From the NCBI GenBank assembly GCA_009885425.1, contig VFKS01000014.1:1-7968 (forward strand): DNA of 7,968 nt. Reading direction: 5' to 3'. Position 1 is the stretch's first letter. Each line of letters begins with the position of its first letter. Below, piece by piece: positions 1 through 6,313 of this stretch. The DNA comes from Novosphingobium sp. Its GTDB lineage: Bacteria; Pseudomonadota; Alphaproteobacteria; Sphingomonadales; Sphingomonadaceae. Position numbers and translations under genes: made by a program. A model generated the notes under the pieces. That model did not search any database, was not told the DNA's origin, and saw nothing but the letters and a program-made list of their open reading frames with translations.

Positions 1-1028
1 CCTGCCGCGCGGATCAGCCGCTCGGCCACGGCAGTGTCATCGCTGGGCAGGCCCGAGGCGGCCAGATCAATGGTTACAAACCAGGTCCCGCTGGCGGGCA
101 GAACGGCAAAGCCGGCACCGATCAGGCCGCTGACCAGCCGCGCTTTGGCCTTGGCATAGCGGTCGCGATGGGCGGCGTGCCATTCCGGCGGCAGGGCCAA
201 AGCTTCCGCTACTGCCCATTGCAGCGGGGTGGCGGTGGTAAAGGTCAGGAACTGATGCTTGCCAGCTACCGCTGCAGCCAAAGGCGGAGTGGCGACGGCC
301 CAGCCGATCTTCCACCCGGTCATCGAAAAGATCTTGCCGGCCGAGCCGATCTTGACCGACCGCTCGGCCAGCGTCGGAATGGTCAGCACGGAAATGTGCG
401 GGGTGCCGTCAAACACCATCCCTTCCCACACTTCGTCGCTGATCACCCACAGATCGTGCGCCTCGGCCAGAACCCCGACCGCTTCAAGCTCGGCCCGGGT
501 CAGCATGGTCCCTGCCGGGTTGTTGGGGGTGTTGAGCACGATACCTTTGGTTTTAGGCCCGATTGCAGCACCCAGACGTCCTAGCGGCAGCGACCAGTGC
601 GGCGGCTCAAGACTGACCAGCTTTGCCGTTCCTCCGGCCCATTGCACCAATGGCAGATAGGCATCGTAGAGCGGCTGAATCAGCACCACTTCGTCGCCCG
701 GCCGGACCAGCGCGAGCAGGCTGGCGGCAAGCGCCTCGGTCGCGCCCGAGGTAACGACGATGCCGGCGGGGTCGATGTTTAGGCCTTGCTCGGCCCGGTA
801 GTAGGCAGCGATCGCTTCGCGTAGTTCCGGCAGCCCGCGCATCGGCGGGTACTGGTTGGAACGATCCGCCAGCGCCCGCTGCGCCGCCGCGATCAGTTCG
901 GGCGGTTCTTCCAGCTCGGGGAACCCCTGGCCGAGGTTGATCGCGCCGAGCTCGCGCGCAAGGCCTGACATGATCTCGAAGATCGTGGTGCTGGCGGGGT
1001 CTGAAAGCCGGTCGGCGAGAGTAGTCAT
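1..1028 (-). CDS. Class I/II PLP-dependent aminotransferase, C-terminus cut by window edge
   Basis: Fold-type I aminotransferase that moves an amino group between an amino acid and a 2-oxo acid using pyridoxal phosphate (PLP) in the cytosol. From ATG at 1028 the frame stays open for 342 residues to the left edge; relatives are about 390 long, so roughly 45 C-terminal residues are missing. Visible motifs: INLGQGFPE (30-38) near the N-terminus, TSGATEAL (93-100) in the cofactor-phosphate region, NTPNNPAG (166-173), ISDEVWEG (196-203) with the PLP-pyridine Asp198, and SAGKIFSMTGWKIGW (229-243) with the Schiff-base Lys232. This pattern resembles the methionine/kynurenine aminotransferase group (YbdL-like), but substrate cannot be read from sequence. 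Trp201 stands where most relatives have the PLP-contacting Tyr. The start has only a weak ribosome site; a GTG eight codons upstream is possible. It lies 10 bp downstream of a monooxygenase pseudogene, which may have supplied its original promoter. Confidence 0.93.
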   Translation of the reverse strand, partial: MTTLADRLSDPASTTIFEIMSGLARELGAINLGQGFPELEEPPELIAAAQRALADRSNQYPPMRGLPELREAIAAYYRAEQGLNIDPAGIVVTSGATEALAASLLALVRPGDEVVLIQPLYDAYLPLVQWAGGTAKLVSLEPPHWSLPLGRLGAAIGPKTKGIVLNTPNNPAGTMLTRAELEAVGVLAEAHDLWVISDEVWEGMVFDGTPHISVLTIPTLAERSVKIGSAGKIFSMTGWKIGWAVATPPLAAAVAGKHQFLTFTTATPLQWAVAEALALPPEWHAAHRDRYAKAKARLVSGLIGAGFAVLPASGTWFVTIDLAASGLPSDDTAVAERLIRAA

Positions 1029-1038
1029 CGTCGCCAGC

Positions 1039-1355
1039 CTAGCCGCCACGGTTCAACCCAGCAATGCTGCCCATGCGCGCGCAAGGCTGGCCGCGGCGCA
1101 ATTCGGACTCGACACCGGGTTGGTGGATCATGTTGGCGGCCGGCCAACCGCCATGATCGCGTCGGAGGCCCCGGCTTCCTGCAGGATCCGCATCCCTTCG
1201 TGATCGATATGCGCGGCGCGCGGCAGCGGATAGATCGCTGCTTCCTTTTCGGCGACAATCACTTTCACCCCGCGCTTGGCGAGCAGCACCGCCAGAGTAA
1301 CGCCGATGGGCCCAGCACCGGCAATCAGCACGTCGCAATCAAAAGCCCGCTCCAT
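1039..1355 (-). pseudogene. Remnant of an MhpA-like FAD-dependent aromatic monooxygenase
   Basis: The first 75 codons from ATG 1355 match the N-terminus of class A flavin monooxygenases of the 3-(3-hydroxyphenyl)propionate hydroxylase type: the FAD-binding motif GAGPIGVTLAVLLAKRG, the acidic end of beta 2 (VIVAEKE), then PRAAHIDHEGMRILQEAGA. That frame stops at 1128. From about 1147 a different frame continues the family sequence with GWPAANMIHQPGVESELRRG, which aligns with the later N-terminal segment of MhpA-like enzymes (the stretch around FIQPQV in E. coli MhpA, from memory). About 35-40 residues appear deleted at the switch. After LRRG the similarity ends and the frame stops at 1039. Intact enzymes have about 500 or more residues, so most of the FAD- and substrate-binding protein is gone. 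It starts 3 bp after the stop of the FAH-family gene, with GAGG just upstream of the ATG, so it was once the next gene in that operon. Confidence 0.85.
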
Positions 1356-1358
1356 GGA

Positions 1359-2198
1359 CTATGCCTCAGCCACCATAGTGCCTTCGATATGGCCCAGCCT
1401 GTCGATTTCGGTCCGCACAACATCGCCGGCCTTCAGGAACTGCCGGGGGTCCATCGCGGCGCCGATGCCGCCGGGGGTGCCGGTGAACAGGCAGTCGCCG
1501 GGCTCCAGCGTCATGCCCTTGGACAGGTGTTCAACCTGCTGCCAGACGTCAAATACCAGATGCTGGGTGTTCGACGCCTGCCGCTGTTCGCCATTGACGA
1601 AGCAGCGGATCCCCAGGCCGTGCGGATCGCCCAGCTCGTCGGAGGTCACAATCCACGGGCCCATCGGGGCATGGGTGTCAAAGCTCTTGCCGAACGACCA
1701 CTGCGGGGTGGCGTGCTGAGCCATCCGTTCGGTCACGTCATTGCCCACGCAATAGCCAAAAATTGCAGCTGGCGCGTCGGCTGCGGCGATGTGCTTGCCG
1801 CCTGCCCCGATCACCGCGACCAACTCGACCTCGTAATCGTTGGTGAACGCGCCGCGCGCGATCAGGATTGGATCGAAGGGGGCGTTGACGCTGGTCTGGG
1901 CCTTGGTGAACCAGACCTGCTGCCCGGGCGTACCCATGTTCGATTCGGCGATGTGATCGGCATAGTTGAGGCCGATCGCAAAGATCTTGCCGGGGCGCTG
2001 AACTGGCGCCTCGAGCTTGACCGACGTCAGAGGCACGCCGCCGCCCGCAGCCGCCTTGGCTTCAAGCTGGGGCTTCAGCGCGTCCCAATCCTTGATCAGG
2101 TCGATCATCGTGCCCGGCACGCCGCTGTCGATGACGGTATCGCCGGCGACGATCCCGGTGCGGGTCTGGCCCTGGGCTGTGTAGGTGCAGAGTTTCAT
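1359..2198 (-). CDS. Fumarylacetoacetate hydrolase (FAH) family protein
   Basis: A 279-residue enzyme of the FAH superfamily, which cleaves or isomerises acylpyruvate-like products of aromatic ring breakdown using a divalent metal in the cytosol. A short N-terminal domain (about 1-65) precedes the catalytic domain. Motifs: GKIFAIGLNYADHIAES (70-86) with His82 and Glu85, the metal ligands in DYEVELVAVIG (Glu123, Glu125), GNDVTER (152-158) with Asp154, SFGKSFDTHAPMGPW (168-182), and the C-terminal PGDCLFTGTPGGIG (233-246). All expected metal ligands are present, so it is probably active. Candidates are a fumarylpyruvate/acylpyruvate hydrolase or a HpcE/HpaG-like decarboxylase-isomerase. ATG 2198 is preferred over an in-frame start 30 codons upstream (2288): the protein then begins MKLCTYTAQG as in relatives, and a ribosome site sits correctly before it. 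Its original upstream promoter seems to have been deleted, so how it is now expressed is unclear. Confidence 0.93.
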   Translation of the reverse strand: MKLCTYTAQGQTRTGIVAGDTVIDSGVPGTMIDLIKDWDALKPQLEAKAAAGGGVPLTSVKLEAPVQRPGKIFAIGLNYADHIAESNMGTPGQQVWFTKAQTSVNAPFDPILIARGAFTNDYEVELVAVIGAGGKHIAAADAPAAIFGYCVGNDVTERMAQHATPQWSFGKSFDTHAPMGPWIVTSDELGDPHGLGIRCFVNGEQRQASNTQHLVFDVWQQVEHLSKGMTLEPGDCLFTGTPGGIGAAMDPRQFLKAGDVVRTEIDRLGHIEGTMVAEA

Positions 2199-2299
2199 GC
2201 GGAAGCTTCCTTGGACTGGCGGGAAAACAGGCGCTTGATGCGCAGTTGCAGGGCGGTGACGAAGGCGATCAGGCCAGGGGATGCGCACCGGTCTCGCCT
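2195..2299 (-). pseudogene. C-terminal scrap of an unidentified gene upstream of the FAH gene
   Basis: On the minus strand, in a frame different from the FAH gene, a stretch of 34 codons after a TAA (2302-2300) ends with TGA at 2197-2195. That stop overlaps the FAH start in an ATGA arrangement, the typical junction of translationally coupled genes. The residues look like real protein: GLIAFVTALQLRIKRLF followed by a basic, polar tail ending EASA. There is no start codon or N-terminal part, and the sequence to the right belongs to a regulator on the other strand. I therefore read it as the 3' end of a gene whose front was deleted. A hydrophobic run ending in basic residues would suit the last membrane helix of a transporter, but this is too short to identify. 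Confidence 0.5.
2207..2212 (-). promoter_or_regulatory. Ribosome binding site of the FAH-family gene
   Basis: Reads AAGGAA on the minus strand, 8 bases before ATG 2198. This decides the start codon over the in-frame upstream alternative at 2288. The site lies inside the last codons of the upstream gene fragment (Lys-Glu), as usual for overlapping operon genes. It also overlaps the 10-bp palindrome GGAAGCTTCC (2201-2210). Confidence 0.7.
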
Positions 2300-2313
2300 T
2301 TACGCTCGATTAG

Positions 2314-2639
2314 CCCCTTAAGACCGCGATCATGCTGCGCAATATCTGCAGCTCGACACTGCGTGACAACCGCTCAATCAGGGTATCGCGGCCGATATCA
2401 ATGCCGCGATCGCCACTGGCCGGCTACGCCCGGAAGTGCAGCAAAGCGGGCTCCGCTTCTGGCTGGGGCTGTACCAGGTCCTGATGTCCAATGCGATCGA
2501 GCGCCGTATCGACCGGGCCGAGGCGGCGCGGCGGCTCGAGGAAATGCTGGTCCTGGCGCTGACCGGGCTTGGCCTTTCGGCGATCGATGCTGCCGGTTAT
2601 GCCTCAACCAGCGCGGAAGCCTTGCGGCTTGGCGATTAG
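2314..2639 (+). pseudogene. C-terminal remnant of a TetR-family transcriptional regulator, frameshifted
   Basis: The plus-strand frame ending at TAG 2639 reads IAADINAAIATGRLRPE, then QQSGLRFWLGLYQVL, then amphipathic helices around AIERRIDRAEAARRLEEM and LALTGLGLS. This is typical of the C-terminal ligand-binding and dimerisation half of TetR-type repressors. Upstream of about 2375 this frame is closed (TGA at 2364-2366), while the neighbouring frame reads IMLRNICSSTLRDNRSI from 2329, which would fit just before it, so a frame change lies near 2371-2380. The N-terminal helix-turn-helix and first core helices are absent. TetR proteins run about 190-220 residues; roughly 100 remain here. It cannot bind DNA. 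The last 36 bases overlap the 3' end of the convergent MFS gene. As the only regulator trace here, it probably controlled the catabolic genes to its left from a divergent position. Confidence 0.72.
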
Positions 2640-3845
2640 CGGCGGCAGGCGCACAGCCCAGATCAGCACTGCCCCCAGTATCAGCGCGGCCATGCCGATG
2701 CCTTGGGCCAGGTTGTAACTGCCCAGCGAATCGTGCAGCAGGCCGATCCCGACGATGCCCACGGCGTTGCCGATCCAGCTGAAGCCGTTGAGTGCACCAT
2801 AGATCGTGCCGTACTGCGCGATCGGAAAACGGCGCGCGACGAAGTAGGCAAACAGATCCAGCTCAACCCCCTGTTGCAGCCCGATCATCGCGGCGGCGAG
2901 GATCGCGGCCCACAGCAACTGGTCGGTCAACAGGAACAACAGAAAGCCGCTACCCGGGATCACCGTAAAGACGAGTGCGACGGTCTGCGGCCGGAAATGA
3001 TCGAGCAGCCAGCCGCCGCCCAGCCGCCCGACGAACTGTCCGGCTGCAAAGACCGAGACCGCCAGCGCGCCGATCCTCGCATCAAAACCTTCTTCCTGGA
3101 CGACTGGCGATAGCTGGCCCACGAACCCGGCCGTTGCCATGCCCATGGCGATGATGCCGGCGGCCATCAGCTGAAAATCCCGGGTCTTGAGGAACGACCA
3201 GTCGCTGCGCCCGCCGCTGCCCCCCAGCCCGGTATGGGCGCGGCTGGCGCTGTCCGGCACAATCAGCGCTACGGCCGGGATCCCGACCAGTCCCATGAAA
3301 GCCGATAGCGCCAGGAAGCCGCCACGCCAGCCATAGTCCTCGATGATCGGCGCGAGGATCTGCGGGGCAATGATCGCGAAGATCGACACCCCGGTCGCCA
3401 CCAGCCCCAGTGCGCGGCCGCGGTACTTGCGGAAATGGACGTTCACCGGGCGCGTGGTCACCACGGCGGTCGTCCCCACGCCAAAAAAGCCGAGCACGGC
3501 GATGCTGAGCGCCATATGCGCGATTGTCGTGGCGAACAGCACCGCCAGAACCTGGCCGATGATCACGATCAGCGCCGAACCGATGTAGATCGGCTTGAAG
3601 CCAATACGGTCGACCGCTTGGCCAATCACCACGGCCCCTAGCGCTCCGGTGACAATCAGCGCCTGGATCGAGCCGATCTCACCGCGGGTCACACCCAGTT
3701 CCTGTGCCATCGGCAGCACGAACATGTTGAAGGTGAAAAACAACAGGACAATCCCGGCCCCCGCGCCGAGCGCGCAGCCGAGTACGATCCGCCAGCCGAT
3801 CTTCCATTCGTTCTCTTCGTCGAGCGACGCCGAGGTTTCGGTCAT
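2604..3845 (-). CDS. Major facilitator superfamily (MFS) transporter
   Basis: A 413-residue inner-membrane secondary transporter with about 12 predicted membrane helices and a short polar N-terminus (residues 1-17). The MFS signature between helices 2 and 3 is clear: GQAVDRIGFKP (75-85). The second half carries the related GRLGGGWLLDHF. HFRKYRGRALGLVATG, between helices 4 and 5, resembles the monocarboxylate/oxalate-formate antiporter-like branch. Length is normal for the superfamily. The substrate cannot be deduced; an organic acid or lipid-like compound would fit the neighbours. The start ATG (3845) overlaps the stop of the upstream enoyl-reductase-like gene by 4 bp (ATGA), so the two are very likely translated together and functionally linked. 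Its 3' end overlaps the convergent TetR remnant by 36 bp, leaving no room for an ordinary intergenic terminator. Confidence 0.93.
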   Translation of the reverse strand: MTETSASLDEENEWKIGWRIVLGCALGAGAGIVLLFFTFNMFVLPMAQELGVTRGEIGSIQALIVTGALGAVVIGQAVDRIGFKPIYIGSALIVIIGQVLAVLFATTIAHMALSIAVLGFFGVGTTAVVTTRPVNVHFRKYRGRALGLVATGVSIFAIIAPQILAPIIEDYGWRGGFLALSAFMGLVGIPAVALIVPDSASRAHTGLGGSGGRSDWSFLKTRDFQLMAAGIIAMGMATAGFVGQLSPVVQEEGFDARIGALAVSVFAAGQFVGRLGGGWLLDHFRPQTVALVFTVIPGSGFLLFLLTDQLLWAAILAAAMIGLQQGVELDLFAYFVARRFPIAQYGTIYGALNGFSWIGNAVGIVGIGLLHDSLGSYNLAQGIGMAALILGAVLIWAVRLPPLIAKPQGFRAG

Positions 3846-5020
3846 TCCTCAACCGCAAAAGTGATCTCGGCGTGGTCCTGCAAGCGCTTGACCAGCGCCT
3901 CGCCCAGCAAGGCACCGGGCGTCGAAATTGCGCCCTCGGCCTTGCAATCCAGCAGCGCGATGCCGGTTTCGGCGATCATCCGGCTGGTCGAGCCATAGCC
4001 CGGATCATAGCGGCCCTTGACGCCATAGCGGATCGTCTTGCCGTCCGGGTATTCGCCGATGAACAGCACGTCGTAAAAGCCGTTCTCGCGCTCTTCGGCA
4101 CTCGGGCCTTCGCCGGGTTTGGGCGGCTTGGCGCCGAACGGGTTCTTGAGCATTTCGCCGACTGCGTGGGCGGCCTTCTCGCCCAGTTCGCCAGCGCTGG
4201 TCAGCATCATCTCGTCGTATTTGAAATCGGCACCATAGGGGTGGCCGAGCAGGAAATTGGTGCGGTGGACGTTTTTGGTGTTGATCGTCGCCATGATGAA
4301 TGGCGCGGCCCATTTGCCGACGCTTTCCTCATACTCCGGCATCAGCCCGAGCGGCTGCGACGGGCCTTCAAAGCCCGGGGTCAGCCCGAACGAGCTTTGC
4401 AGGATCTTGATCAGCGAAGGGTTGCGGGCAACGGCCTTCATCGTTTCGGTCAGGCTGGCGGCGGTCCCGCCCGAGAACGTACCCTGCATCCCCCGGACCC
4501 GGCCCTTGACCCGCGGGGCGGGGCTGCCGTGGCGGGCCTTGGCTTCGTGTTGGAGCATCAACACGCCCAGATCGAACGGGATCGAATCAAACCCAGCCGA
4601 AAACGCAATCCGCGCGCCCGATGCCTTGGCCGCTTCGTGGTACTGATCGATCATCTGGCGCATCCAGCCCGGCTCGCCGCACAAGTCAGCATAGTCGGTC
4701 CCGGCCTCAACACAGGCCTTCAGCAGGGGTTCGCCATAGAGCTGGTATGGTCCAACCGTGGTGACGATCACCCGGGCGCTTTCGGCCAGCGCGGTCATGC
4801 TGGCGGGATCGTCCGAATTGGCGACGATCAGCGGGGTATCGGCTGGGGCACCAATCAGATCGCGCACTTCGGCCAGCTTGTCGGCGCTGCGCCCGGCCAT
4901 CGCCCACTTCGGACCCTTGCCCTTGTAATGATGGGCCAGATACTCGGCCACCAGCCGCCCGGTGTAACCGGTCGCGCCGTAGACTACGATATCATAGGGG
5001 CGGTCTGCCTTGGCGGTCAT
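3842..5020 (-). CDS. Saccharopine dehydrogenase-like / trans-acting enoyl reductase family oxidoreductase
   Basis: A 392-residue NAD(P)-dependent oxidoreductase. The N-terminal Rossmann fold opens with YDIVVYGATGYTGRLVAEYL (9-28), whose GATGYTG is the nucleotide-binding loop, followed by AGRS (42-45). Then come VGPYQLYGEPLL (89-100), ADLCGEP (111-117), AGFDSIPFDLG (142-152) and SGGTAAS (183-189), a set shared by the SCCPDH-like group. Its studied members include the mycobacterial trans-acting enoyl reductase of phthiocerol lipid synthesis. The group is not lysine-pathway saccharopine dehydrogenase despite the family name. Reduction of a lipid or polyketide enoyl intermediate is therefore a reasonable but unproven role. 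GAGGAG at 5029-5034, 8 bases before ATG 5020, supports the start. Its stop overlaps the start of the MFS gene, suggesting it makes or modifies the transported compound. An inverted repeat just upstream of the ribosome site may be regulatory. Confidence 0.9.
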   Translation of the reverse strand: MTAKADRPYDIVVYGATGYTGRLVAEYLAHHYKGKGPKWAMAGRSADKLAEVRDLIGAPADTPLIVANSDDPASMTALAESARVIVTTVGPYQLYGEPLLKACVEAGTDYADLCGEPGWMRQMIDQYHEAAKASGARIAFSAGFDSIPFDLGVLMLQHEAKARHGSPAPRVKGRVRGMQGTFSGGTAASLTETMKAVARNPSLIKILQSSFGLTPGFEGPSQPLGLMPEYEESVGKWAAPFIMATINTKNVHRTNFLLGHPYGADFKYDEMMLTSAGELGEKAAHAVGEMLKNPFGAKPPKPGEGPSAEERENGFYDVLFIGEYPDGKTIRYGVKGRYDPGYGSTSRMIAETGIALLDCKAEGAISTPGALLGEALVKRLQDHAEITFAVEE

Positions 5021-5028
5021 GGTAAGCT

Positions 5029-5034
5029 CTCCTC
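5029..5034 (-). promoter_or_regulatory. Strong ribosome binding site of the enoyl-reductase-like gene
   Basis: Reads GAGGAG on the minus strand, 8 bases before ATG 5020. It is among the best Shine-Dalgarno matches in the window and fixes the start codon. Confidence 0.75.
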
Positions 5035-5037
5035 AGG

Positions 5038-5055
5038 TCCGAATCTTGGTTCGGA
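5038..5055. repeat. Short inverted repeat before the enoyl-reductase-like gene
   Basis: TCCGAA and TTCGGA arms (6 bp each, perfect) are separated by 6 bases, 18 bp in all, only 3 bases upstream of the ribosome binding site. It could be an operator for a dimeric repressor or a small hairpin in the mRNA leader. At 6 bp per arm, chance occurrence in GC-rich DNA is quite possible. Confidence 0.35.
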
Positions 5056-5096
5056 ATCGCGCAGACAAGGCCACAAAGCAGGTGCGATGTCGAACG

Positions 5097-5129
5097 GATT
5101 TCCACGGACGTTACGGCACGCTGGAAATC
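5097..5129. repeat. Inverted repeat spanning the stop of the acyl-CoA dehydrogenase gene
   Basis: Perfect 8-bp arms, GATTTCCA (5097-5104) and TGGAAATC (5122-5129), are separated by 17 bases; the right arm overlaps the stop codon of the acyl-CoA dehydrogenase gene. In mRNA it could form a hairpin at the 3' end of that message. The long loop, AT-rich stem and lack of a following U-run argue against a classical intrinsic terminator. A regulatory or mRNA-stability role, or chance, remains possible. With the repeat at 5038-5055 it makes up most of the recognisable structure in this 97-base gap before the next ribosome site. Confidence 0.35.
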
Positions 5130-6300
5130 AGAACCGGTACTGCCGGCTCGCAAGGTCGAACATGATCTCCTCGCTGCCCCCGCCGATCGCCATGACTCGC
5201 ACCTCGCGGTAAATCCGCTCAATCCGGCTGCCGCTGACAAAGCTGGCCCCGCCCAGTATCTGGCAAGCCTCACGCGCGCAGAATTCCATGGTCTGGGTGG
5301 CTTGGACCTTGAGCAGCGCGAAGTCGCCGGGGAAGGCCTTGTCGTTCAGGACGCACCAGGCACAGTGATCGATCCAGGCCTGCGTCGCTTGAATCCGCCG
5401 GACCATATCGGCCAGCTTATGACGGATGACCTGATTGGTCACGAGCGGCTTGCCAAACGTCTCGCGCCCACGCGCCCAATCCAGCGCATCTTCGAAACAG
5501 ATCCTCGCAAAGGCGTTGGCCTGCTGGCTCATCCCCAATCGCTCGCCGTTGAAATTCCGCATGATCCCGGCGAACCCGCCGTTCTCTGGACCGATCAGGT
5601 TCTCTGCCGGAACCTCGACATCGTCAAAATGGATTGTCGCAGTATCGCTCGAATGCCAGCCCATCTTGGCCAGCGCCGTGCGGCTGACCCCGGGCCGGTC
5701 GGTTTCGACAAGCAACAACGATACTCCGCCGATCCCGGGCCCGCCGGTCCGAACTGCCAGCGTAATATAGTCCGCCCGCATCCCCGAAGTGATCAGCGTC
5801 TTGGCCCCGTTGACCACGTAGCTGGCGCCCTTGCGCTCCGCCTTGGTCTTCAGGTTCGCGACATCCGATCCGCCGCCCGGCTCGGTAATGCCCAGGCAGA
5901 TGATCTTCTCCCCCGCCAGCACCTCTGGCGCGATCCGGTGTTTCAGCGCATCGCTGCCCATCGCCAGAATTGGCGGCAGGCCGATCCCGTGGGTCATCAG
6001 CGAAGCACAGATCCCGCCCGCGCCGGGCCGGGCCAGTTCCTCGGTCTGGACCAGCCCGTGAAACAGGTTGAACGCCGTGCCGGTACCGCCAAACTCCTCC
6101 GGATAATTGAGCCCCAGAACACCGGCTGCGGCGGCCTTGCGGTGCAACGCGCGCGGCAGTTCGCCTGCTGCCTCCCATTCATCAACGTGCGGGGTAATCT
6201 CGCGGGAAACGAAGGCCCGAACGGTATCACAAACCGCCTCGTGGCTTTCATCGTAGTGCGGAGAGCGCGACCGCCATTGATCGAACATCGGCGTTTCCAT
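5128..6300 (-). CDS. Acyl-CoA dehydrogenase
   Basis: A 390-residue flavoenzyme that introduces an alpha-beta double bond into an acyl-CoA thioester, passing electrons to electron-transfer flavoprotein. The N-terminal helical domain (about 15-130) leads to the FAD/substrate signature CLGITEPGGGSD (135-146). The beta domain follows (to about 240), then the C-terminal helical domain with RETFGKPL (279-286) and QILGG (347-351). At the usual catalytic position (YEGT) this protein has GGGS (373-376), so the common C-terminal Glu is replaced by Gly374. Glu253 in NGERL sits where isovaleryl-CoA and long-chain dehydrogenases carry their catalytic Glu, so activity on branched or long substrates is a reasonable inference. 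ATG 6300 is preceded by GAGGA at good spacing. The gene follows dcd by 13 bp, with the ribosome site overlapping the dcd stop, so both are probably on one message. Confidence 0.95.
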   Translation of the reverse strand: METPMFDQWRSRSPHYDESHEAVCDTVRAFVSREITPHVDEWEAAGELPRALHRKAAAAGVLGLNYPEEFGGTGTAFNLFHGLVQTEELARPGAGGICASLMTHGIGLPPILAMGSDALKHRIAPEVLAGEKIICLGITEPGGGSDVANLKTKAERKGASYVVNGAKTLITSGMRADYITLAVRTGGPGIGGVSLLLVETDRPGVSRTALAKMGWHSSDTATIHFDDVEVPAENLIGPENGGFAGIMRNFNGERLGMSQQANAFARICFEDALDWARGRETFGKPLVTNQVIRHKLADMVRRIQATQAWIDHCAWCVLNDKAFPGDFALLKVQATQTMEFCAREACQILGGASFVSGSRIERIYREVRVMAIGGGSEEIMFDLASRQYRF

Positions 6301-6313
6301 CGCGCGCTTCCTC

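Noticed and set aside
2199..2288. 30-codon N-terminal extension of the FAH-family gene
   Set aside because: The extension does not resemble the family, the ATG at 2198 has a good ribosome site, and another frame over the same bases looks like the genuine end of an upstream gene.
1200..2321. 373-codon open frame on the plus strand
   Set aside because: Mostly antisense to the FAH-family gene and the monooxygenase remnant, with no family features; a GC-driven shadow frame.
5097..5129. Classical rho-independent terminator after the acyl-CoA dehydrogenase gene
   Set aside because: The stem is AT-rich with a 17-base loop and no U-run follows on the minus strand; listed only as an inverted repeat.
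3872..5212. 446-codon open frame on the plus strand
   Set aside because: It lies opposite the well-supported enoyl-reductase-like gene. Its translation is rich in Arg, Gly, Gln and His with no recognisable motif, as expected for antisense frames in GC-rich genes.
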